Assembly: GCF_008704425.1 (NCBI RefSeq) | Contig: NZ_CP023696.1 | Span: 4,938,501 to 5,002,500 of the forward strand | Direction: 5' to 3' | Source: Streptomyces fradiae ATCC 10745 = DSM 40063 | Lineage (GTDB): Bacteria; Actinomycetota; Actinomycetes; Streptomycetales; Streptomycetaceae | Length of the DNA: 64,000 nt | In this document: piece after piece, positions 7,577 to 16,400 of the stretch | Numbering within the stretch: the stretch's first letter is position 1 | Layout: each line of letters opens with the position of its first letter | Notes under the pieces: model-generated | Databases searched by the model: none | Told to the model about the DNA's origin: nothing | Seen by the model: the letters and a program-made list of their open reading frames with translations, nothing else | Program-made: the position numbers and the translations under genes

Positions 7577-9007
7577 ATGGGTAGGACACTCGCGGAGAAG
7601 GTCTGGGACGACCACGTCGTCCGGCGCGCCGAGGGCGAGCCCGACCTCCTCTACATCGACCTGCACCTGCTGCACGAGGTGACCAGCCCCCAGGCCTTCG
7701 ACGGCCTCCGCAAGAGCGGCCGGCAGGTGCGGCGCCTCGACCTGACCATCGCCACCGAGGACCACAACACCCCGACCCTCGACATCGACAAGCCGATCGC
7801 GGACCCGGTCTCCCGCGCCCAGCTGGAGACCCTGCGCAGGAACTGCGCGGAGTTCGGCGTGCGGCTCCACCCGCTCGGCGACGTCGAGCAGGGCGTCGTC
7901 CACGTCGTCGGCCCCCAGCTGGGCCTCACCCAGCCCGGCACGACCGTGGTCTGCGGCGACTCCCACACCTCCACGCACGGCGCCTTCGGCGCGCTGGCCT
8001 TCGGCATCGGCACCTCCCAGGTGGAGCACGTGCTGGCCACCCAGACGCTGCCCATGGCCCGCCCCAGGACCATGGCCATCACCGTCGACGGCGAGCTGCC
8101 CGACGGCGTCACCGCCAAGGACCTCATCCTGGCGATCATCGCGAGGATCGGCACCGGCGGCGGCCAGGGCTACGTCCTGGAGTACCGCGGCTCCGCCATC
8201 GAGAAGCTGTCGATGGAAGCCCGCATGACCATCTGCAACATGTCCATCGAGGCCGGCGCCCGCGCGGGCATGATCGCCCCCGACGAGACCACCTTCGCGT
8301 ACCTGAAGGGCCGCGCCCACGCCCCCGAGGGCGACGACTGGGACGCCGCCGTGGCGTACTGGAAGACCCTGCGCACCGACGACGACGCCGTCTTCGACGC
8401 CGAGGTCGTCATCGACGCCGCCGAGCTGTCCCCCTTCGTCACCTGGGGTACCAACCCCGGCCAGGGCGCCCCGCTTTCCGCGTCCGTCCCCGACCCCGCG
8501 TCGTACGAGGACGCCTCGGAGCGGCTCGCCGCCGAGAAGGCCCTGGAGTACATGGGGCTCAAGCCCGGGCAGCCCCTGCGCGACATCAGGGTCGACACCG
8601 TCTTCGTCGGCTCCTGCACCAACGGCCGCATCGAGGACCTGCGCAACGCCGCCGCCCTCCTGGAGGGCCGCAAGGTCGCCGACGGCGTCCGCATGCTGGT
8701 CGTCCCCGGCTCCGTCCGGGTCGCCCTCCAGGCCGTCGAGGAGGGCCTGGACAAGGTCTTCAAGGAGGCCGGCGCCGAATGGCGGCACGCCGGCTGCTCC
8801 ATGTGCCTGGGCATGAACCCCGACCAACTCGCCCCCGGCGAGCGCTCCGCGTCCACCTCCAACCGCAACTTCGAGGGGCGGCAGGGCAAGGGCGGCCGCA
8901 CCCACCTCGTCTCGCCGCAGGTCGCCGCCGCCACCGCGGTCCTCGGCCACCTGGCCTGCCCGGCCGACCTGTCCGACGCCGACGCCACCACTCCCGCGGG
9001 GGTCTGA
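7577..9007 (+). CDS. leuC: 3-isopropylmalate dehydratase large subunit
   Basis: 476 residues, aconitase family. With LeuD it isomerises 2-isopropylmalate to 3-isopropylmalate in leucine synthesis. Ligands of the 4Fe-4S cluster are visible: Cys in VFVGSCTNGR (about 347) and the two Cys of CSMCLGMNP (about 407 and 410). The substrate loop GDSHTSTHGAFGALAFGIGTSQVEHV is intact. ATG at 7577 has a GGAGGG seven bases upstream; a GTG-started upstream extension of 26 residues is low complexity. Divergent from ndgR, which should control it. leuD follows after six bases. Confidence 0.98.
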   Translation: MGRTLAEKVWDDHVVRRAEGEPDLLYIDLHLLHEVTSPQAFDGLRKSGRQVRRLDLTIATEDHNTPTLDIDKPIADPVSRAQLETLRRNCAEFGVRLHPLGDVEQGVVHVVGPQLGLTQPGTTVVCGDSHTSTHGAFGALAFGIGTSQVEHVLATQTLPMARPRTMAITVDGELPDGVTAKDLILAIIARIGTGGGQGYVLEYRGSAIEKLSMEARMTICNMSIEAGARAGMIAPDETTFAYLKGRAHAPEGDDWDAAVAYWKTLRTDDDAVFDAEVVIDAAELSPFVTWGTNPGQGAPLSASVPDPASYEDASERLAAEKALEYMGLKPGQPLRDIRVDTVFVGSCTNGRIEDLRNAAALLEGRKVADGVRMLVVPGSVRVALQAVEEGLDKVFKEAGAEWRHAGCSMCLGMNPDQLAPGERSASTSNRNFEGRQGKGGRTHLVSPQVAAATAVLGHLACPADLSDADATTPAGV

Positions 9008-9013
9008 AGAACC

Positions 9014-9607
9014 ATGGAAGCTTTCACCACGCACACCGGCCGCGCCGTCCCGCTGCGCCGCAGCAACGTCGACACGGACCAGATCATCCCCGCGCACTGG
9101 CTCAAGAAGGTCACCCGCGACGGCTTCGAGGACGGCCTCTTCGAGGCATGGCGCAAGGACCCCGAGTTCGTCCTCAACCGCCCCGAGCGGCAGGGCGCCA
9201 CCGTGCTCGTCGCCGGCCCCGACTTCGGCACCGGCTCCTCCCGCGAGCACGCCGTGTGGGCCCTGCAGAACTACGGCTTCAAGACCGTGATCTCCTCGCG
9301 CTTCGCCGACATCTTCCGCGGCAACTCGCTGAAGAACGGGCTGCTCACGGTGGTCCTCGACCAGAAGACCGTGGACGCCCTCTGGGAGCTGACCGAGGCC
9401 GACCCGCAGGCCGAGATCACCGTCGACCTCGTCGCCCGGCAGGTCCGCGCCGAAGGCGTCACCGCCGACTTCGAGCTGGACGAGAACGCCCGCTGGCGGC
9501 TGCTCAACGGCCTCGACGACATCAGCATCACCCTGCGGAACGAGGCGGACATCGCCGCGTACGAGACCGAGCGCCCCTCGTACAAGCCGCGCACCCTGCC
9601 CGTCTGA
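9014..9607 (+). CDS. leuD: 3-isopropylmalate dehydratase small subunit
   Basis: 197 residues, the swivel domain that pairs with LeuC. The family signatures NVDTDQIIPAHWLKK, GSSREHAVWAL and RFADIFRGNSLKNGLL are complete. It begins six bases after leuC and ends 33 bases before a strong hairpin, so leuCD is a two-gene operon. Confidence 0.98.
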   Translation: MEAFTTHTGRAVPLRRSNVDTDQIIPAHWLKKVTRDGFEDGLFEAWRKDPEFVLNRPERQGATVLVAGPDFGTGSSREHAVWALQNYGFKTVISSRFADIFRGNSLKNGLLTVVLDQKTVDALWELTEADPQAEITVDLVARQVRAEGVTADFELDENARWRLLNGLDDISITLRNEADIAAYETERPSYKPRTLPV

Positions 9608-9639
9608 CCCGTCCGGGGCCCCGCCCCGCGCATCCCCTC

Positions 9640-9676
9640 CCGGTGCCCCCGGCCGCCCGACGGCCGGGGGCACCGG
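9640..9676. terminator. leuCD terminator
   Basis: Perfect 16-bp stem (9640-9655 with 9661-9676), loop CCCGA. The rest of the gap up to 9994 is GC-rich without a gene until about 9840, where A+T rises in front of the next start; CACAAT at 9983-9988 is a likely -10. Confidence 0.9.
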
Positions 9677-9994
9677 CGTCTCGCGGCAAGCCGCCGCGCG
9701 CCCGCCCGCGTCCGCCTGTCAACTGGCGTGAAAACGACCCTGGCGGCGCCCGTGGCACCCCCGGCCGAGCCCCCCGCCACCATCCGGCCGAAGGCCGCGC
9801 ACCCCGCGGCGGGGCCGCCCCGAACAGCCGCCCGAAAGTGCCCGCGAGGACATCAACCTGGTTTGTGAACTGGGAAGTTGGGCAAACGAGCCGTATCGCG
9901 GGGAGTGCCCCCGGATCGGCCCCGAAACGCCGTCGGAGCAGGTCAGTTACCCCCTACGCAGGCGACAACTCGGCCCAGATGGCACAATCGGTGC

Positions 9995-10222
9995 ATGGAA
10001 CGCGACAGCCAACTCGAGCTCTACGAGGCGGTCGCAACCCGGCTGAAAGAAGCGCACTCCCGAGTGCGCGCACTGCAAGTCCCGGAGGGCGTAAGGATGG
10101 CGCTGTCCCGGAAGCTGCTGGTCGTCACGGCCGCGGCGAAGCACGATCTGGCGGACGCGGCGCGGCGTCTCGACCGGCTGATGAAGGACCTCGACGAAGG
10201 CCGATTCCCTGAAGGGGACTGA
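9995..10222 (+). CDS. Small conserved helical protein, unknown function
   Basis: 75 residues beginning MERDSQLELYEAVATRLKEAHSR. The whole protein should be alpha-helical with a highly charged Asp/Glu/Arg composition and no Cys, signal or membrane segment. It lies immediately before hupS, as a gene of similar size does in other Streptomyces. The -10-like CACAAT is six bases before the ATG, predicting a leaderless mRNA; the longer upstream GTG frame (from 9878) covers promoter-like DNA and is rejected. I do not recognise a domain. A link to the nucleoid protein next door is possible only by position. Confidence 0.75.
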   Translation: MERDSQLELYEAVATRLKEAHSRVRALQVPEGVRMALSRKLLVVTAAAKHDLADAARRLDRLMKDLDEGRFPEGD

Positions 10223-10285
10223 CCGCCCGGAAGTCCGCGGACGGCTACTGCGTTGCGGCACAAGGGTGATTAGCCCGTTTCGTGT

Positions 10286-10314
10286 TTGATTTGCGGTATA
10301 TATCTGCCTAACGT
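10286..10314 (+). promoter_or_regulatory. hupS promoter
   Basis: TTGATT (10286-10291), 17-base spacer, TAACGT (10309-10314), inside an A+T-rich patch unusual for this genome. Transcription would start near 10321, giving a leader of about 45 bases. Confidence 0.65.
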
Positions 10315-10365
10315 GCGAAAACGCTTGAACACTTTCGTTCCGGCAATGTCTCCGAAGGGGAAGAC

Positions 10366-11040
10366 GTGAACAAGGCGCAGCTCGTAGAAGCGATTGCCGA
10401 CAAGATGGGCGGCCGCCAGCAGGCCGCCGACGCCGTCGACGCGGTACTCGACGCGATCGTCCGTGCGGTGGTCGCCGGTGACCGGGTCTCGGTCACCGGC
10501 TTCGGCTCGTTCGAGAAGGTCGAGCGTCCGGCCCGCTACGCCCGCAACCCGCAGACCGGCGAGCGCGTCCGGGTCAAGAAGACCTCCGTTCCGCGCTTCC
10601 GCGCCGGCCAGGGCTTCAAGGACCTGGTCAGCGGCACCAAGAAGCTGCCCAAGGGCGGCGAGGTCGCCGTCAAGAAGGCGCCCAAGGGCAGCCTCACCGG
10701 CGCCCCGCCCACCATCGCCAAGGCCGCCACCAAGAAGGCCGCCGCGAAGAAGGCCGCCGCCAAGAAGGCCACGCCGGCGAAGAAGACGACCACGGCCGCG
10801 GCGGCGAAGAAGACCACGGCGAAGAAGACCACCTCCGCGGCGGCCAAGAAGACCACGGCGGCCGCCAAGAAGGCCGCGCCCGCCAAGAAGACCACCACGG
10901 CCGCGGCGGCGAAGAAGACCACCGCGAAGAAGACCACCGCGCCCGCGAAGAAGGCCACCGCCAAGAAGGCCCCGGCCAAGAAGACGACGGCCCGCAAGAC
11001 GACCGCCGCCAAGAAGACCGCCACGCCGAGGAACAAGTAA
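10366..11040 (+). CDS. hupS: HU-family nucleoid protein with histone-like Lys/Ala tail
   Basis: 224 residues in two parts. Residues 1-93 are a complete HU domain (NKAQLVEAIADKMGG, VSVTGFGSFEKVERPARYARNPQTGE, the beta-arm that bends DNA). From about 105 the protein is a Lys-Ala-Thr-Pro tail built of AKK and PAKKTT units, like eukaryotic histone H1. This is the sporulation-associated HupS of Streptomyces, needed for spore nucleoid compaction (literature). GTG at 10366 is preceded by GAAGGGGAAG. Tail-coding DNA contains near-identical repeated blocks (about 10795-10845 and 10900-10950), so tail length may vary between strains. Confidence 0.96.
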   Translation: MNKAQLVEAIADKMGGRQQAADAVDAVLDAIVRAVVAGDRVSVTGFGSFEKVERPARYARNPQTGERVRVKKTSVPRFRAGQGFKDLVSGTKKLPKGGEVAVKKAPKGSLTGAPPTIAKAATKKAAAKKAAAKKATPAKKTTTAAAAKKTTAKKTTSAAAKKTTAAAKKAAPAKKTTTAAAAKKTTAKKTTAPAKKATAKKAPAKKTTARKTTAAKKTATPRNK

Positions 11041-11116
11041 GCGGCGCAAGGGCGAGGAGACACTCACCGGAACGGCGCGGGCGCCCATCGGGCGACCCGC
11101 ACACGCTCGCACGCGG

Positions 11117-11144
11117 GGCCGGGCTCCCTCCGGGGAGCCCGGCC
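11117..11144. terminator. hupS terminator
   Basis: 11-bp perfect stem (11117-11127 with 11134-11144), six-base loop CTCCGG, about 75 bases after hupS. Confidence 0.75.
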
Positions 11145-11763
11145 CGCGGTGCGTTCGGCGCGGCGGGCGGCCCCGAACTCCCCGGCCGGGCCCACCACCC
11201 CGTACCGCGGCCGCGGACCCACCCGCCCGGCCCCGGTCCGCTCCCGCCCCGCCGGCGGCCGGCCCGCCCGCGCCGCCCCCGGCTTCCGGGCCAGGAGCCG
11301 TCCGGCCTCCCCGAGCCACCACAGCGCCCCGCCCGCCGCCGATGCCGGTCCTGCCGCGCGGGGGCGCCCGCCGCCCCGAAGTCCATCCGCCCGGCACCCC
11401 GAGGCACCGCCCGCCGCCGCTCAGCCGCCGTGCGGATCAGCCGCCGTGCGGATACCGCCGCACCGAGTCGCCACCGGAACGGCCGCGCACCCGGCGCCGC
11501 CCGTGCCGGCCCGACGCCGAAGCGGCCCCGCACCGGCTGTGGACCCGGACCACCCCGGCCCCGAACGCCCGCCCCGTACGCCGGCCCGGCCCCGAACGCC
11601 CGCCCGCATCCCGCCCCCGCCCGTCAGCACGCGAGTACGTGCCGGAGCCCTTACCGCACGGCCGGAGCCGCGTACCGCACGCACGGCCGCAGTCCCGTAC
11701 CGCACAGCCGGAGCGCCCCTGACGGCCGGAGCCCACCCCGGGCAGCCGGCGGAGCGCGCCCCG
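11145..11763. other. Long gene-free GC-rich region
   Basis: 619 bases between hupS and the next convergent gene. Frames are open on both strands, but they encode only Pro/Arg/Ala low complexity with no codon-position bias, and no start has a convincing RBS. Short direct repeats (for example GGCCCCGAACGCCCGCCC at about 11551 and 11590, differing slightly) suggest local duplication. I see nothing else. Confidence 0.5.
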
Positions 11764-11967
11764 TCAGAACGTCTGCAGCGTCACCAGTGTGATCCGCAGG
11801 GCCCCGCCCTCGTCCTCCGTCTCGATCCGCACCCGCTGCCCCGCCCTCAGCAGCCGCAGACCCCCCGCGTCGAACGCCTCCGCGCCGAACTCCACCGGCG
11901 TGCCGTCGTCGAGCAGCACACTGCCGCTGCGGGTCTCGGGGTCGTACGTGTACGCGGTCGCCTGCAT
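11764..11967 (-). CDS. Small cold-shock-like/OB-fold protein
   Basis: 67 residues. The pattern GSVLLDDGTPVEFGAEAF..GLRLLRAGQRVRIET resembles the strand order of cold-shock/OB folds, but the RNP1 and RNP2 aromatic motifs of true CspA proteins are missing. It starts 10 bases downstream of cofC on the same strand, so the two form one transcript. The product may be a small nucleic-acid-binding or ribosome-associated protein; this is inference from fold resemblance. ATG at 11967 is the only good start. Confidence 0.7.
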   Translation of the reverse strand: MQATAYTYDPETRSGSVLLDDGTPVEFGAEAFDAGGLRLLRAGQRVRIETEDEGGALRITLVTLQTF

Positions 11968-11977
11968 GCCCCGCAGC

Positions 11978-12679
11978 CTATCCGGCGACCGCCGCGAGGG
12001 CCCCGGCCCGGCACCGCTCCGCCGTGCGCGGCCCCACACCGAGCCGCAGCGCCGCCCGCAGGTCCGCCGCCGTGTCCACGTCCCGCCGCACCGACACGAC
12101 ACCGCCGAGCCGAATTTCCACCGCGCCCGACGACAAATGCGCCCGCCGCGACGCCCCTCCGAAAGCGGGCCGCAATTCAATTCCCGGCGCCGCCGACAGA
12201 AACGTCGTGCCGATATCGGCGGCGTCCGCCAGAAATGCCCGGGGAAATCGCCCCGCCACCGCCAGCACCCGCCCCAGTTCCGCCGGGCGCAGCGCCGGGA
12301 GGTCCGCGTTCAGCGCGGCCACCGGAGCCCCCGGCCCGCGCTCCCGCGCCGCCCCCGCCCCGTACGCCAGCGCCGCGTTGAGCCCGGCCGCCGGGCGGTC
12401 CGGCACCACGCCGGCGCCCAGCGCGGCCAGCCGCCGCGCGGCCACCGGGTCGTCCGTGACGACCACCACATCCCCCACCGCCGCGCAGGCCAGCGCCGCC
12501 GCCACCGTGTCCTGCGCGAACGCCAGCGCCAGCCGCCGCCGCTCCGCCGGGCCGACCGCCCCCGCCAGCCGGGTCTTGGCCCGCGCGAGGGGCTTCAGCG
12601 GGACCACCAGCGACCAGCGCGCCCCCGCCTGACCCCGCGCCCCGCCACCCGCGCCCGCGCGCTCTCCGTCCTTCTCCAT
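11978..12679 (-). CDS. cofC: Phospholactate/phosphoenolpyruvate guanylyltransferase for coenzyme F420
   Basis: About 233 residues. CofC/FbiD activates 2-phospholactate or PEP with GTP to make the side-chain precursor of F420. The family N-terminus WSLVVPLKPLARAKTRL, followed by VVVVTDD, NADLPAL and the DIGTTFL segment, is intact. Two starts are possible: ATG 12688 and ATG 12679. In the upstream strand the hexamer CACAAT is placed seven bases before ATG 12679 and overlaps ATG 12688, so 12679 with a leaderless mRNA is chosen. It is divergent from plsC. Other F420 genes are elsewhere. Confidence 0.88.
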   Translation of the reverse strand: MEKDGERAGAGGGARGQAGARWSLVVPLKPLARAKTRLAGAVGPAERRRLALAFAQDTVAAALACAAVGDVVVVTDDPVAARRLAALGAGVVPDRPAAGLNAALAYGAGAARERGPGAPVAALNADLPALRPAELGRVLAVAGRFPRAFLADAADIGTTFLSAAPGIELRPAFGGASRRAHLSSGAVEIRLGGVVSVRRDVDTAADLRAALRLGVGPRTAERCRAGALAAVAG

Positions 12680-12827
12680 CGGGGCCATTGTGGCGTGCTC
12701 GGGTCACGGCCCCGAGGGGCGGCGGGGGCGGCGGGGCGTACGGTGTCCTCGACAGACCAGGGGCATGGGGCGACACTTGACCCCCGGCAAGACCAGTTCC
12801 ACAGCAGTCCCACAGGAAGGTGTCCGC

Positions 12828-13580
12828 GTGTCCCGCCGCAGAATCGGCTTCTGGTACCGCCTGGCGGCGGTCATCGCAAAACCGCCGCTGGTGGTTCTGT
12901 TCAAGCGGGACTGGCGGGGAATGGAGCACATTCCCGGCGAGGGCGGATTCATCACGGCCGTCAACCACAACTCGTACCTCGACCCGCTCTCGTACGCGCA
13001 CTTCCAGTACAACACCGGACGGGTGCCGCGCTTCCTGGCGAAGGCCGGGCTCTTCAAGGGCGCCTTCGTCGGCACGATGCTCCGCGGCACGGGCCAGATC
13101 CCGGTCTACCGGGAGACGACCAACGCCCTGGACGCCTTCCGCGCCGCCGTCGCCGCCATCGAGCGGGGCGAGTGCGTGGCCTTCTACCCCGAGGGCACCC
13201 TCACCCGGGACCCCGAGATGTGGCCCATGGCGGGCAAGACCGGGGCGGCCCGCGTCGCGCTGCTCACCAGGGTGCCCGTCATCCCGGTCGCCCAGTGGGG
13301 CGCCAACCTGGCGATGCCGCCGTACGCCAAGGAGGGGAAGCTCCGCCTCTTCCCCCGCAAGACGCTGACGGTCGTCGCCGGGCCGCCCGTGGACCTGTCC
13401 CGCTTCTACGGCGACGAGCCCACCAACGAGGTCCTGCGCGAGGCCACCGAGGAGATCATGCGCGCCATCACCGCGCTGCTGGAGGAGATCCGGGGCGAGC
13501 AGGCCCCCGCCGAGCCGTACGACCACCGCACGGCCCGGCTGGAACAGCGCCGCAAGGCGGCAGGGGAGGAAGTGAAGTGA
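12828..13580 (+). CDS. 1-acyl-glycerol-3-phosphate acyltransferase (PlsC-like)
   Basis: 250 residues. The acyltransferase signatures are clear: the catalytic HX4D as NHNSYLDP, FYPEGTLTRD for acyl-acceptor binding, and a VPVIPV block. It makes phosphatidic acid from lysophosphatidic acid at the membrane. GTG at 12828 follows AGGAAGG by eight bases; an in-frame upstream extension overlaps the cofC promoter and is rejected. The stop overlaps the gpsA start by four bases (GTGA), coupling two enzymes of glycerophospholipid synthesis. Confidence 0.9.
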   Translation: MSRRRIGFWYRLAAVIAKPPLVVLFKRDWRGMEHIPGEGGFITAVNHNSYLDPLSYAHFQYNTGRVPRFLAKAGLFKGAFVGTMLRGTGQIPVYRETTNALDAFRAAVAAIERGECVAFYPEGTLTRDPEMWPMAGKTGAARVALLTRVPVIPVAQWGANLAMPPYAKEGKLRLFPRKTLTVVAGPPVDLSRFYGDEPTNEVLREATEEIMRAITALLEEIRGEQAPAEPYDHRTARLEQRRKAAGEEVK

Positions 13581-14587
13581 CTCAGCCCGTCAAGGCGGCC
13601 GTCTACGGGACGGGCTCGTGGGGCACGGCCTTCGGCATGGTCCTCGCCGACGCCGGCTGCGACGTCACCCTCTGGGGGCGCCGCGCGGAGGTCGCCGACG
13701 CCGTCAACACCACCCGGACCAACCCGGACTACTTCCCCGGCGTCGAGCTGCCCGCGAACCTGCGCGCCACCACCGACCCGGCCGAGGCGGCGGAGGGCGC
13801 CGACTTCACGGTGCTCGCCATCCCCTCCCAGACGCTCCGCGGCAACCTCGCCGCCTGGGCGCCCCACCTCGCCCCCGGCACGGTGCTGGTGTCCCTGATG
13901 AAGGGCATCGAGCTGGGCACCTGCGAGCGGATGACCGAGGTCGTCCAGGAGGTCGCCCGGGTCCCCGCCGAGCGCGTCGCCGTCGTCACCGGCCCCAACC
14001 TCGCCCGGGAGATCGTCGCCCGGATGCCGGCAGCCGCCGTCGTGGCCTGCGTCGACGAGGACGTCGCCCGGCGGCTCCAGGCCGCCTGCCACACCCCCTA
14101 CTTCCGCCCGTACACCAACACCGACGTGGTCGGCTGCGAGCTGGGCGGCGCCGTCAAGAACGTCATCGGCCTCGCCGTCGGCATCGCGGACGGCATGGGC
14201 CTGGGCGACAACGCCAAGGGCTCCCTCATCACCCGCGGCCTCGCCGAGACCACCCGCCTCGGCCTCGCCATGGGCGCCGACCCGCTCACCTTCTCCGGCC
14301 TCGCCGGCCTCGGCGACCTGGTCGCCACCTGCTCCTCGCCGCTCTCCCGCAACCACACCTTCGGCTTCAACCTCGGCAAGGGCATGACGCTGGAGGAGAC
14401 CATCGCGGTCACCCGGCAGACCGCCGAGGGCGTCAAGTCCTGCCGGTCCGTCCTCGACCTGGCCCGCCGGCACGGGGTCGACATGCCGATCACCGAGACC
14501 GTCGTCGGCATCGTCCACGACGGAAAGCCGCCGATGGTGGCGCTCAAGGAGCTGATGTCGCGCAGCGCCAAGCCCGAGCGGCGCTGA
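13577..14587 (+). CDS. gpsA: Glycerol-3-phosphate dehydrogenase [NAD(P)+]
   Basis: 336 residues; reduces dihydroxyacetone phosphate to sn-glycerol-3-phosphate for phospholipids. N-terminal Rossmann motif YGTGSWGTAFG, SLMKGIE, the catalytic-domain GAVKNVIGLAVGIADGMGLGDNAKGSLITRG with the active-site Lys, and LAGLGDLVATC. Start GTG at 13577 overlaps the plsC stop. ddlA begins 34 bases later, possibly from its own promoter. Confidence 0.97.
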   Translation: MTQPVKAAVYGTGSWGTAFGMVLADAGCDVTLWGRRAEVADAVNTTRTNPDYFPGVELPANLRATTDPAEAAEGADFTVLAIPSQTLRGNLAAWAPHLAPGTVLVSLMKGIELGTCERMTEVVQEVARVPAERVAVVTGPNLAREIVARMPAAAVVACVDEDVARRLQAACHTPYFRPYTNTDVVGCELGGAVKNVIGLAVGIADGMGLGDNAKGSLITRGLAETTRLGLAMGADPLTFSGLAGLGDLVATCSSPLSRNHTFGFNLGKGMTLEETIAVTRQTAEGVKSCRSVLDLARRHGVDMPITETVVGIVHDGKPPMVALKELMSRSAKPERR

Positions 14588-14621
14588 CGCACCGGGGGCG
14601 AGCGGGTACGCTCATCGCGAT

Positions 14622-15770
14622 ATGAGCAGCGAGAACCTCCCCACCAGCCCCGGGCGTAAGCCGCGCGTGGCCGTCGTCTTCGGCGGACGCAGCTCCGAGC
14701 ACGCCATCTCCGTCGTCACGGCCGGCGCCGTCCTGCGCGCCATCGACCGGACGAAGTACGACGTGCTGCCCATCGGCATCGCCCTCGACGGCCGCTGGGC
14801 GCTGACCGCCGACGCGCCGGAGCGGATGGCCATCGCCGACCGCGCGCTGCCCAGCGTCGACGACCTCGCCGAGCCCGGCGAGGGCACGGTCGTGCTGTCC
14901 GCCGACCCCACCAGCCGGGAGATCGTCTACACGGAGCCCAGCTCCGTGCCGAAGGCCCTCGGCGAGGTCGACGTCGTCTTCCCCGTCCTCCACGGCCCCT
15001 ACGGCGAGGACGGCACCCTCCAGGGCCTGCTGGAGCTGGCGGGGGTCCCGTACGTCGGCGCCGGCGTCCTCGCCTCCGCGGTCGGCCAGGACAAGGAGTA
15101 CATGAAGCGCGTCTTCGCCTCCTTCGGCCTGCCCGTCGGTCCGTACGAGGTCATCCGCCCCCGCGAGTGGGACCGCGACCCGGCCGCCGCCCGGCGGAAG
15201 GTCACCGACTTCGCCGCCGAGCACGGCTGGCCGCTGTTCGTGAAGCCCGCCCGCGCCGGCTCGTCCATCGGCATCACCAAGGTGGACGACGAGTCCGGCC
15301 TCGACGCGGCCCTCGACGAGGCCCGCCGCCACGACCCCAAGGTCCTGGTCGAGTCGCTGCTCACGGGCCGCGAGATCGAGTGCGGCGTCCTGGAGTTCGA
15401 GGACGGCCCGCGCGCCAGCGTCCCGGCCTGGATCCCGCCCGTCAGCGACCACGAGTTCTACGACTTCGAGGCGAAGTACATCGACTCGGCGTCCGGTGTC
15501 GTGCCCGCCCCGATCACCCCGGAGCAGACCGCCGAGGTGCAGCGGCTCGCCGTCGCCGCGTTCGAGGCGGCCTCCTGCGAGGGCCTGGTCCGCGCCGACT
15601 TCTTCCTCACCGACGACGGCGAGTTCGTCATCAACGAGATCAACACCATGCCGGGCTTCACCCCGATCTCGATGTACCCGCGCATGTGGGAGGCGTCCGG
15701 GGTCGACTACCCGGAGCTGATCGACCGCCTCGTCCAGGCCGCGCTGCGCCGCCCGACCGGGCTGCGCTAG
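14622..15770 (+). CDS. ddlA: D-alanine--D-alanine ligase
   Basis: 382 residues; ATP-grasp enzyme forming the D-Ala-D-Ala terminus of peptidoglycan precursors. Visible: VFGGRSSEHAISV, HGPYGEDGTLQG, VKPARAGSSIGI and EINTMPGFTP. Length is at the upper end for the family, with a loop at residues 80-95. TACGCT (14607-14612) lies nine bases before the ATG, leaving an untranslated leader of about three bases. It is followed by a perfect palindrome acting as terminator. Confidence 0.97.
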   Translation: MSSENLPTSPGRKPRVAVVFGGRSSEHAISVVTAGAVLRAIDRTKYDVLPIGIALDGRWALTADAPERMAIADRALPSVDDLAEPGEGTVVLSADPTSREIVYTEPSSVPKALGEVDVVFPVLHGPYGEDGTLQGLLELAGVPYVGAGVLASAVGQDKEYMKRVFASFGLPVGPYEVIRPREWDRDPAAARRKVTDFAAEHGWPLFVKPARAGSSIGITKVDDESGLDAALDEARRHDPKVLVESLLTGREIECGVLEFEDGPRASVPAWIPPVSDHEFYDFEAKYIDSASGVVPAPITPEQTAEVQRLAVAAFEAASCEGLVRADFFLTDDGEFVINEINTMPGFTPISMYPRMWEASGVDYPELIDRLVQAALRRPTGLR

Positions 15771-15836
15771 GCCGGACCGGACCGCGCCAGGCCGGTCCGC
15801 GGGCGTCCCCGCGGGGCGCCCGCACCGGTGCACCGC

Positions 15837-15876
15837 CCCGCGCCGCGCCCCCGGGATCCCGGGGGCGCGGCGCGGG
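15837..15876. terminator. Bidirectional terminator between ddlA and the convergent DUF3515 gene
   Basis: A perfect 40-base palindrome (15837-15856 with 15857-15876) centred on GGATCC. A second, weaker hairpin precedes it at about 15799-15822. Confidence 0.9.
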
Positions 15877-15888
15877 CGTACCGCCGCC

Positions 15889-16380
15889 TCAGACCGTGTC
15901 GGGGACCGTCCTGCTCACCGGGCCGGCGAAGGCCACCAGCGGGCCCGAGTCGTGTGCGAAGCGCTCGTCCAGGGACAGCTCCACGTACGCGGCGCGGTAG
16001 GTCGTGGTGAACCGGGGACCCGTGCCCTCCCGCTGCTCCAGCAGCCAGTTGACGCCGTCCGCCTCGATCGCGTGCGCCTGCGGATCGCTCATCCGGGCGG
16101 GCCGGGGCACGCCGCAGCGCAGTACGATCGCCCCGTCGCCCCACGCGGCGGTCAGTTCGGAACGCGGCGACGTGGTGTCCCGGGCCAGCCCGGCGACCGT
16201 GTCCGGCAGTTCCCGGTGCAGGGCCCGGCAGTACGCGGCCGGCTCCGCGGCCGGGCTCGGGACCGGGACGGGCGTCTGCGAGCCCGTCGGGGCGCAGCCC
16301 GGAGCCGTCGCCAGCAGCAGGGCCGCGGCGACGGCGCCGGCCGCGGAGGGCAGGCGGGGGAACCGGTGGGAGGACTTCAC
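15889..16380 (-). CDS. DUF3515-type exported protein
   Basis: 163 residues. The N-terminus has basic residues, then a hydrophobic segment AAGAVAAALLLATAPGC ending at a Cys that could be lipidated, though APGC is an imperfect lipobox. The mature part carries two further Cys (YCRALH and LRCGVP) and the WLLEQ and TTYRAAYVEL blocks typical of the actinobacterial DUF3515 family. Function unknown; position between ddlA and thiL is conserved in Streptomyces. GTG at 16380, 20 bases after the Lrp-like gene on the same strand, suggests cotranscription. Confidence 0.8.
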   Translation of the reverse strand: MKSSHRFPRLPSAAGAVAAALLLATAPGCAPTGSQTPVPVPSPAAEPAAYCRALHRELPDTVAGLARDTTSPRSELTAAWGDGAIVLRCGVPRPARMSDPQAHAIEADGVNWLLEQREGTGPRFTTTYRAAYVELSLDERFAHDSGPLVAFAGPVSRTVPDTV

Positions 16381-16400
16381 CGGCTCAGCGTAGACGGGGG

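Noticed and set aside
10780..11035. Regular repeats in hupS resembling a CRISPR or satellite array
   Set aside because: The periodicity is coding (AKK/PAKKTT repeats), units are not separated by unique spacers, and no cas genes are present.
11149..12381. Plus-strand frame of 410 codons after hupS
   Set aside because: Pro/Arg/Ala low complexity, no RBS, and it overlaps cofC and the small OB-fold gene, whose motifs are clear on the other strand.
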